Of a stretch of DNA of 5,593 nt, positions 1 through 5,593 are shown in pieces. Position 1 is the stretch's first letter. The number at the start of each line of letters is the position of its first letter. A program made the position numbers and the translations under genes. The notes beneath the pieces are model-generated. The model saw nothing but the letters and a program-made list of their open reading frames with translations. It was not told the DNA's origin and searched no databases. The DNA is from Crocinitomicaceae bacterium (GTDB lineage Bacteria > Bacteroidota > Bacteroidia > Flavobacteriales_D > Crocinitomicaceae): NCBI GenBank assembly GCA_015662935.1, contig DQTF01000225.1:1-5593 (forward strand), read 5' to 3'.

Positions 1-1
1 A

Positions 2-859
2 CTTGTTGCAACATACGGATCAAATCCTTTAACAGCATTTACAACAAATTATGGTGTTAATGGTGGAACTGATACAGATGCATGGACAGGTAATATTACA
101 CATAACAAAAAAACAGTTGTAAATTTAGCAGCAACTTCATTTTCTTATCAAACTTCAAATGCATTGAATATTGATGTGGTAGATCCTAATTCAGTAACGG
201 ATCCTATTCTTGCAAACAACAGTATCGCTAAAACTTTTAACGGAGGCGCTGTTGCAAACACTAATAAAATTAGAATCGATGCTAGTATGGATCAATACGG
301 AACAGCTGATCCGTCTTCATTCATTCTTTATAAATCAGGGGCTTCAGTTTTAACTTCTGGAAACATTCCAAACAGTACAACAACATCTTACTTTTATAAT
401 TTACCTGCTGGAACAGATTGTTACAAAGTGAAGTTAATTGATGGTTATGGTGATTCGTGGGGTGCTGGGAAATCATTAAAAGTTTACGATGTAACAGGTG
501 GAGCAAATACTTTAATCCACACAGTTGATGCATCTAGCTTTGGTTCTCAACTATTTGGTGCAATGGAATTAACAAGTACTGGTTCTCCAGCTGCAATCGA
601 AGAACTAGAAAACGAAAAACTATCTGTTTATCCAAACCCTGCTTCTGATGTACTAAACATTGACTTTAATGCAATAAGCGGTGATTATTCAATTGAATTA
701 GTTGATTTACAAGGACGTTCTGTTTATTCAGAGAACCTTGCAAATGTTTCTGGTCAGCAAGCATTAAGTATTCCAGTAGCAAATATTGCTAAAGGGGCTT
801 ACATGATTGTTATGTCTTCTAACAATAAGAAGACAGTAAAGAATATTGTTATTAAATAA
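2..859 (+). CDS. Secreted protein with T9SS type A C-terminal sorting domain (5' end missing)
   Basis: The frame is open from the left edge to a TAA stop, giving 285 visible residues; the start and any signal peptide lie outside the window. A TTG at 164 is in frame, but coding sequence clearly continues upstream of it, so it is not the start. Visible residues 1 to about 75 have the pattern of a CARDB/Ig-like beta-sandwich (VNGG, then DAWTGNI, and near its end an ILANNSIAKTF strand). Residues about 85-200 form a second beta-rich module with a CYKVKLIDGYGDSWG motif of a type common in Bacteroidota extracellular proteins. The last about 80 residues, from LSVYPNPASD (nt 620), through LVDLQGRSVY, to GAYMIV and a lysine-rich end, are a classic T9SS type A sorting domain. 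Such proteins cross the outer membrane by T9SS and are released or surface-anchored, usually with removal of this domain. The catalytic or binding part, if any, is not visible; an Omp28-related protein or a metallopeptidase are guesses only. A strong terminator follows directly. Confidence 0.9.
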   Translation, partial: LVATYGSNPLTAFTTNYGVNGGTDTDAWTGNITHNKKTVVNLAATSFSYQTSNALNIDVVDPNSVTDPILANNSIAKTFNGGAVANTNKIRIDASMDQYGTADPSSFILYKSGASVLTSGNIPNSTTTSYFYNLPAGTDCYKVKLIDGYGDSWGAGKSLKVYDVTGGANTLIHTVDASSFGSQLFGAMELTSTGSPAAIEELENEKLSVYPNPASDVLNIDFNAISGDYSIELVDLQGRSVYSENLANVSGQQALSIPVANIAKGAYMIVMSSNNKKTVKNIVIK

Positions 860-882
860 ACATTTGAATTTATTCTAGTAGT

Positions 883-916
883 AAAGCCAATCGACTTGTT
901 CGATTGGCTTTTTTTT
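883..916 (+). terminator. Rho-independent terminator of the T9SS cargo gene
   Basis: A perfect 11-bp inverted repeat, AAGCCAATCGA (884-894) and TCGATTGGCTT (900-910), flanks a 5-base loop CTTGT; an extra A883-T911 pair is possible. The right arm runs into eight consecutive T (909-916). It starts about 24 bases after the stop codon of the cargo gene, the usual position. The left arm is not preceded by a T run on the opposite strand sense, so it looks one-directional. It isolates the cargo gene from maeB. Confidence 0.92.
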
Positions 917-927
917 GATTTTAAAGA

Positions 928-956
928 TTAGTACTCCTTCGATTTTAGTATCTTTA
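928..956 (+). promoter_or_regulatory. Candidate Bacteroidota-type promoter for maeB-ruvA-sprA
   Basis: After the terminator only about 59 bases remain before the maeB ATG, so any promoter for the following unit should lie here. TATCTTTA at 949-956 matches the Bacteroidota -7 consensus TAnnTTTG in all fixed positions except the last. The upstream -33 element (consensus TTTG or TTG) is poor: only TTAG at 928-931 lies at a suitable distance. Transcription would begin about 963, giving a leader of roughly a dozen bases. No operator or riboswitch-like structure is visible. This is a weak motif match in AT-rich DNA and could be chance. Confidence 0.25.
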
Positions 957-975
957 TCGGCTTGAAATTACTGTT

Positions 976-3240
976 ATGGCGAAAATTAGAAAACAAGATG
1001 CACTCGATTACCATTCTTCAGGTAGACCTGGAAAAATTGAGGTTGTCCCAACAAAACCATATGCTTCCCAAAGAGATTTGTCGTTGGCTTATTCTCCTGG
1101 AGTAGCAGACCCTTGTCTTGAAATTGCAGAAAACCCAGAAGACGTCTATAAATATACGAGCAAAGGGAATTTAGTCGCTGTTATTTCTAATGGTACAGCT
1201 GTTTTAGGATTAGGAAATATTGGCCCAGAAGCATCTAAACCAGTAATGGAGGGAAAAGGACTCCTTTTTAAAATTTTTGCAGACATCGATGTTTTTGACA
1301 TTGAAGTGGATGCATCAGATCCTGATTTATTTATTCAAACGGTTAAAGCAATTGCTCCTACGTTTGGCGGAATTAATTTAGAGGATATCAAAGCTCCTGA
1401 AGCATTCGAAATTGAAAGAAGACTTAAAGAGGAGTTGAATATTCCGGTTATGCATGATGATCAACACGGGACGGCTATAATTTCTTCCGCAGGTTTATTA
1501 AACGCATTAGAGCTTGCGAATAAAAAAATTGAAAAAGTAAAAATAATTATTTCAGGTGCTGGAGCTGCTGCTCAGTCCTGCGCTAAATTATATTGTTCTC
1601 TCGGAGCAAATGTGAAAAATATTTTCATGTTTGATTCTAAAGGACTTTTGCATTCAGGGAGAGAAAATTTGGATAGTAATAAAACTCTTTTCGCATCGCA
1701 TAAAAAAGATATTTCATTTGAGAATTCTTTTGAAAAAGCGGATGTATTCATTGGCCTTTCTAAAGGTGGGATAGTTTCGAAAGAAATGATTAAAAAGATG
1801 GCAAAAGATCCAATTGTTTTTGCTTTGGCTAATCCTGACCCTGAAATTTCTTATAAAGATGCAATGAATACGCGAGAAGACATCTTGATGGCGACAGGTC
1901 GTTCAGATCACCCAAATCAGGTCAATAATGTTATTGGTTTCCCATTTATTTTTCGTGGAGCAATGGATGTCAGAGCGACAACTATCAACGAAGAAATGAA
2001 GCTTGCTGCGGTTAAAGCAATTTCTTCCTTGGCGAAAGAAACAATTCCTGAAGAAGTAATTGAAGCATACGGAGAAAAAAACATTTCCTTTGGGAAAGAG
2101 CAGTTTATTCCAAAACCAATTGACCCAAGATTGATTTATTACGTGGCTCCTGCAGTTGCAAAAGCAGCTATGGATTCTGGCGTTGCTCAAAAGCCTATTG
2201 AAGATTGGGATGCTTATGAAATGGAACTGAAAAACCGTTTAGGCCTTGATAATAAACTGATTAGAAATATTACAGAGAAAGGACAACGTTCTCCTAAAAG
2301 AGTTGTGTTTGCGGAAGCAGATAATTTAAACATTCTGAAAGCAGCGCAAACTTCTTTTGAAGAAGGTGTTGCATTCCCGATTTTGTTAGGTAAAAAAGAT
2401 AAAATTGAAGCACTGATTGAAGAATTTAATATTGAACTGGAGGAAGCACTAATCATTGATCCCAAATGCGATGAAGAAAGAGAAAGACGACAACTTTTTG
2501 GAGAAGCATTCTTCGAGAAAAGGAAAAGAAAAGGAGTTACTGAGTTTGAAGCGAAGCAATTGATGCGCGAAAGGAATCATTTTGGTGCTATGATGGTTGA
2601 AATGGGAGATGCTGACGCAATGGTTTCGGGTATTACTAGAAATTATCGAGATGTCGTTAGGCCTGCTTTGCAAGTAGTAGGATTACAAAAAGGGATGTCT
2701 AAAATTGCAGGAATGTATATTTTAAACACGAAAAGAGGTCCTCTGTTTTTGGCCGATACAACGATTAACTTAAATCCAACAGCGGAAGATTTAGCGGAGA
2801 TTACATCAAATGTTGCCAAAACAATAAGAAAATTTAAAGTAACTCCTCGAGTTGCACTATTGAGCTATTCTAACTTCGGCTCTTCTATTGGTGAAGATGC
2901 AAAGAAAATGTCAAAAGCAGTTGCTTTGATAAAAGAAAATGATCCCAATTTAATTGTTGACGGAGAAATGCAAGCAAATTTCGCATTGAATAGCGAATTA
3001 ATGAATGAACAGTTTTCATTCTCTGATTTAGCAAATAAAAAAGTAAATACATTGATTTTCCCCAACCTTTCTTCAGGAAATATCGCCTATAAGTTATTGC
3101 AAGAAATGACGGAGGGAGATGCAATTGGACCAGTGATTGTTGGTTTGAAAAAATCGATTCACGTATTGCAATTAGGTTCTTCAGTGAGAGAAATAATTAA
3201 CATGGTAAAGGTTGCAGTTGTTGATGCGCAAAACAAGTAA
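976..3240 (+). CDS. maeB: NADP-type malic enzyme with C-terminal phosphotransacetylase-like domain (MaeB)
   Basis: This cytoplasmic enzyme decarboxylates malate oxidatively to pyruvate and CO2 with reduction of NAD(P), supplying pyruvate and reducing power. The 754 residues match the usual MaeB length of about 760. The N-terminal malic domain holds the presumed catalytic Tyr39 in SLAYSPGVA, Lys94 in MEGKGLLFK, and metal ligands Glu136, Asp137 (NLEDIKAPEAFE) and Asp162 (MHDDQHGTA). The NAD-binding domain has the Rossmann loop GAGAAA at 194-199 and NPDPEI at 286-291. From about 430 to the end is a phosphotransacetylase-like domain (KRVVFAEADN 441-450, DAMVSGITRNYRD 547-559, RPALQVVGL 562-570, FPNLSSGN 695-702). 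In studied MaeB proteins this domain does not make acetyl phosphate but binds regulatory ligands such as acetyl-CoA and supports oligomerisation. Use of NADP over NAD is inferred from family membership, not read from a residue. ATG 976 is chosen because MAKIRKQDALDYH is the normal family N-terminus; there is no Shine-Dalgarno site, as is usual in this phylum. ruvA follows after 5 bases. Confidence 0.96.
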   Translation: MAKIRKQDALDYHSSGRPGKIEVVPTKPYASQRDLSLAYSPGVADPCLEIAENPEDVYKYTSKGNLVAVISNGTAVLGLGNIGPEASKPVMEGKGLLFKIFADIDVFDIEVDASDPDLFIQTVKAIAPTFGGINLEDIKAPEAFEIERRLKEELNIPVMHDDQHGTAIISSAGLLNALELANKKIEKVKIIISGAGAAAQSCAKLYCSLGANVKNIFMFDSKGLLHSGRENLDSNKTLFASHKKDISFENSFEKADVFIGLSKGGIVSKEMIKKMAKDPIVFALANPDPEISYKDAMNTREDILMATGRSDHPNQVNNVIGFPFIFRGAMDVRATTINEEMKLAAVKAISSLAKETIPEEVIEAYGEKNISFGKEQFIPKPIDPRLIYYVAPAVAKAAMDSGVAQKPIEDWDAYEMELKNRLGLDNKLIRNITEKGQRSPKRVVFAEADNLNILKAAQTSFEEGVAFPILLGKKDKIEALIEEFNIELEEALIIDPKCDEERERRQLFGEAFFEKRKRKGVTEFEAKQLMRERNHFGAMMVEMGDADAMVSGITRNYRDVVRPALQVVGLQKGMSKIAGMYILNTKRGPLFLADTTINLNPTAEDLAEITSNVAKTIRKFKVTPRVALLSYSNFGSSIGEDAKKMSKAVALIKENDPNLIVDGEMQANFALNSELMNEQFSFSDLANKKVNTLIFPNLSSGNIAYKLLQEMTEGDAIGPVIVGLKKSIHVLQLGSSVREIINMVKVAVVDAQNK

Positions 3241-3245
3241 AAAAT

Positions 3246-3821
3246 ATGATTGCACAATTAGTAGGTAAATTAGTAGAAAAGAATCCAACCGATTTTGTGG
3301 TGGATTGCAACGGTGTTGGTTACGAAGTGAAAGTTTCATTAAATACCTTTAGTACAATCGGTTCTAACGAAAATGTATTGGTTTACACCAAGCTAATTGT
3401 CAGAGAGGATGCTCAAATTCTATATGGATTTGCGGATAAAATTGAAAGAGAAATGTTTGGACATTTAATCTCTGTTTCAGGAATAGGTCCAAGTACAGCA
3501 ATGATTATGCTTTCATCAATGGTGCCTGGAGAAATTGCCAGCGCAATCACTTCTGAAGATGCAAAAACAATTCAGTCTATAAAAGGTATCGGAGCAAAAA
3601 CGGCACAACGTGTAATCATTGACTTGAAGGACAAAATGTTAAAAATGGCCTTTTCTTCTGAAAATATATTTAATTCAGACAATACGAATCAATTTGATGC
3701 GTTAACAGCATTGACTTCTCTAGGTTTTGATAAGAAATCTGCTGAAAAAGCAATTGATAAAGTAGCAACAGGTAATGAATCTGTTGAAGAATTAATTAAA
3801 GGAGCCTTGAAAATTTTATAG
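3246..3821 (+). CDS. ruvA: Holliday junction branch migration protein RuvA
   Basis: RuvA binds four-way DNA junctions as a tetramer and loads the RuvB motor for branch migration in recombination and repair; RuvC then resolves the junction. The 191 residues are close to the family norm of about 190-205. Domain I, an OB fold, spans about 1-62, with GVGYEV at 23-28 and VREDAQILYGF at 52-62; Glu54 and Asp55 correspond to the acidic pin (Glu55/Asp56 in E. coli). Domain II carries two helix-hairpin-helix motifs, SVSGIGPSTA (76-85) and SIKGIGAKTAQR (111-122). After a polar flexible linker, about 131-148, domain III (about 149-191, DALTALTSLGF, then AEKAI) is the small RuvB-contacting helical domain. 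All expected parts are present, so it appears functional. ruvB and ruvC are not in the window, so this is a detached ruvA, as is common in Bacteroidota. It starts 5 bases after maeB in an A-rich context without a Shine-Dalgarno site, and is probably cotranscribed with maeB. Confidence 0.97.
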   Translation: MIAQLVGKLVEKNPTDFVVDCNGVGYEVKVSLNTFSTIGSNENVLVYTKLIVREDAQILYGFADKIEREMFGHLISVSGIGPSTAMIMLSSMVPGEIASAITSEDAKTIQSIKGIGAKTAQRVIIDLKDKMLKMAFSSENIFNSDNTNQFDALTALTSLGFDKKSAEKAIDKVATGNESVEELIKGALKIL

Positions 3822-3846
3822 TTTGATAAGAATTGAATCACTGCAT

Positions 3847-5593
3847 ATGAAACTAACAGTAATCCTACTGTTTATCTTTTCTGGATGGTCTTCCGCCCAG
3901 CAGGATTCTTTGCATTTTCCTATCACTAATAATTCTGACCCAACGCAATCAGGGACTCAAAGTTTTGATTTTGGAGATCCTTCTTCTGTTACGCAAACCA
4001 TTGTTTACGATCCGATTACCGGAACTTACGTTTTTAAAGAAACGATAGGTAATCGAGATATGTATTTCAGAAACCCATCTATGATGACGCTCGAAGAATA
4101 CCTCGATTATGAGCGAAAAAAATCAATGCAAGAGAACTGGAAGGATAAAATTGATCAGCAGACTGCTGAGAATCAACCGATGGAATTCCCAATAAAGGTT
4201 CCAAGTAAATTATTTGAAAACTTTTTTGGGTCAGATCAAATTACTATCCGTCCACAAGGAAGTGTGCAACTATCATTTGGTGTAAACTCATCTCGATACG
4301 ATAATCCTCTTATTCCTGTAAAGCAAAGAAAAATCACTCGATTTGATTTTGACCAACAAATCAACTTGAATTTAGTCGGACAAATTGGAACGAAGTTAAA
4401 ACTAGGTGTGAGCTACAATACTCAAGCGGCTTTTGATTTTGACAATGTTTCTAAACTAGAATATACAGGAAACGAGGATCAAATAATGCAAAAAATAGGA
4501 TTAGGAAATGTCTCTTTTGATATACCAACTTCTTTAATTCAAGGTTCTCAAACATTATTTGGTGTTACCACGCAAATGAAATTTGGAAACACACTTGTTG
4601 ATTTAATTGCAGCATCCTCTAAAGGAAAAAGAAAGGAAATTAACATTGAAGGAAAGGCACAAGTGCAACCTTTTGAATTAGGAGCAGATAATTACGAAGC
4701 AAATCGTCATTATTTCATCAATTTATATTTCCACGATCATTATGACGAAGGAATGTCAACCTTGCCGATTGTTAATTCTACCGTAAGTATCACTAGAATG
4801 GAGGTTTGGTTGACCAATAAAACAAATAACACACAAAACTCAAGAAATATTGTCGCTTTTTCTGATTTAGGAGAAGGTATCGCCGCTAATTGTCAAGGTA
4901 GCCCAGGAGGTTTTGGTCCTTCAGAATTTCCTGATAATTCTGCAAATAGTTTATACGATTGGGCATCTACGCAACCATTGATTCGATCATTTAACAATGC
5001 TGTTGCAACATTGAGTTCTCAAGTGATTTCTCCAGGACCTTTCCAACAAGCTATTGAATATGAGAAAGTACAGAATGCTAGAAAATTAACTGAGCAAGAG
5101 TTTTCGTACAATTCTCAGTTAGGTTTTATTTCTCTTAACCTACCTTTAAATAATGATGAGGTTTTAGCAGTCGCTTATGAATATACCTATAAAGGACAAA
5201 CTTATCAGGTAGGTGAATTTTCGACAGATGGTGCGGCAGGACAGGATGCATTAATTATGAAGTTGCTAAAACCAACCATTACCAACCCGAATAATAAGGT
5301 GTGGGACTTGATGATGAAGAATGTATATTCTATTGGTGCTTACCAAGTTGATCAGCAAGGATTCAAATTGGATATGTTGTACAATAATCCTATTTCATCC
5401 TTGAAGGTTCCATTTTTTCCGGCAGATAATTTAGGAACAACCTCAACAGGAGGAGCAATTTTAGGAATTGATGATCAACAATTGGTAACTCTACTTGAAA
5501 TGGACAAAATCAACGTCAATAATCAACCATTTTCAGATGGTGTTTTTGACTTTGTGCCGATTCAATTTAATGGTAACAAAGCGGAGAATGGAG
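3847..5593 (+). CDS. sprA: T9SS outer-membrane translocon SprA (Sov), N-terminal part; 3' end beyond window
   Basis: SprA is the very large outer-membrane beta-barrel through which T9SS cargo leaves the cell; it is needed for gliding motility in Flavobacterium and for gingipain export in Porphyromonas (where it is called Sov). Here 582 whole codons are open to the right edge, about a quarter of the roughly 2,400-residue family length. Residues 1-17 form a short signal peptide: Lys2, a hydrophobic core VILLFIF, and a likely cleavage site SSA-QQ. Family hallmarks follow: VYDPITGTYVFKETIG (53-68), SMMTLEEYLDYE (78-89), ITIRPQGSVQLSFGVN (132-147), FDFDQQINLNLVGQIG (166-181), LEYTGNEDQIMQKIGLGNVS (204-223) and GSQTLFGVTTQMKFG (233-247). 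Alternating beta-strands and a later periplasmic or plug-type region containing a single Cys349 are visible. ATG 3847 is chosen because the signal peptide begins there; a TTG at 3823 in the same frame would add eight mostly polar residues in front of it. It starts 25 bases after ruvA without an intervening terminator. Confidence 0.95.
   Translation, partial: MKLTVILLFIFSGWSSAQQDSLHFPITNNSDPTQSGTQSFDFGDPSSVTQTIVYDPITGTYVFKETIGNRDMYFRNPSMMTLEEYLDYERKKSMQENWKDKIDQQTAENQPMEFPIKVPSKLFENFFGSDQITIRPQGSVQLSFGVNSSRYDNPLIPVKQRKITRFDFDQQINLNLVGQIGTKLKLGVSYNTQAAFDFDNVSKLEYTGNEDQIMQKIGLGNVSFDIPTSLIQGSQTLFGVTTQMKFGNTLVDLIAASSKGKRKEINIEGKAQVQPFELGADNYEANRHYFINLYFHDHYDEGMSTLPIVNSTVSITRMEVWLTNKTNNTQNSRNIVAFSDLGEGIAANCQGSPGGFGPSEFPDNSANSLYDWASTQPLIRSFNNAVATLSSQVISPGPFQQAIEYEKVQNARKLTEQEFSYNSQLGFISLNLPLNNDEVLAVAYEYTYKGQTYQVGEFSTDGAAGQDALIMKLLKPTITNPNNKVWDLMMKNVYSIGAYQVDQQGFKLDMLYNNPISSLKVPFFPADNLGTTSTGGAILGIDDQQLVTLLEMDKINVNNQPFSDGVFDFVPIQFNGNKAENG

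Noticed and set aside
321..533. Reverse-strand open frame of 70 codons inside the T9SS cargo gene
   Set aside because: It is embedded in a supported coding region and rich in His/Leu/Gln in a way that mirrors the Thr/Asn/Gly-rich forward strand; no start context or family resemblance.
164..859. A complete 231-residue gene starting at TTG 164
   Set aside because: The same frame is open back to base 2, and residues upstream of 164 continue a CARDB-like domain without interruption; there is no signal peptide at 164 although the T9SS sorting domain requires one. The gene is cut by the window edge.
860..975. Possible riboswitch or small RNA between the cargo gene and maeB
   Set aside because: After the terminator at 883-916 there are only about 59 bases left, with no second hairpin or conserved aptamer-like core; a terminator plus a promoter accounts for the region.
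1903..3124. Several reverse-strand open frames of 66-95 codons inside maeB (for example 1903-2190, 2214-2465, 2449-2673)
   Set aside because: All lie wholly within the strongly supported maeB gene on the other strand, overlap one another, and their translations are low-complexity with no recognisable domain. They are by-products of maeB codon use.
3823..3846. Alternative TTG start for sprA, 24 bases upstream of the ATG
   Set aside because: It is in frame, but it would place a mixed, partly charged segment ahead of a signal peptide that already begins properly at ATG 3847.

Overview
The window looks like a piece of chromosome from a marine or freshwater member of the Bacteroidota, most likely the Flavobacteriales (possibly near Fluviicola/Crocinitomicaceae; this finer placement is inference). 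The evidence is an AT-rich sequence, starts without recognisable Shine-Dalgarno sites, a secreted protein with a type IX secretion system (T9SS) C-terminal sorting domain, and the start of sprA, the gene for the giant T9SS outer-membrane translocon that is confined to this phylum. All genes lie on the + strand and no mobile element, RNA gene or CRISPR array was seen.

Layout: (1) 2-859 is the 3' part of a secreted T9SS cargo gene whose beginning lies outside the window. (2) 860-975 is intergenic; it holds a strong intrinsic terminator (883-916) that closes the cargo gene, followed by a weak candidate promoter for the next unit. (3) 976-3240 is maeB, a two-domain malic enzyme with a C-terminal phosphotransacetylase-like domain. 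(4) 3246-3821 is ruvA, the Holliday-junction binding subunit, 5 bases after maeB. (5) 3847-5593 is the first 582 codons of sprA, 25 bases after ruvA, running off the right edge.

The tight spacing and lack of a terminator between maeB, ruvA and sprA suggest one transcription unit that joins central carbon metabolism (malate to pyruvate), recombination/repair and protein secretion. The three products have no known shared pathway; as far as I recall this gene order recurs across Bacteroidota, so it is probably an inherited arrangement and not a local novelty. The cargo gene and sprA are functionally linked in a general way (substrate and export channel) but are separated by a terminator and two unrelated genes.

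I did not find a convincing undescribed system. The most uncertain part is the identity of the truncated cargo protein at the left edge.
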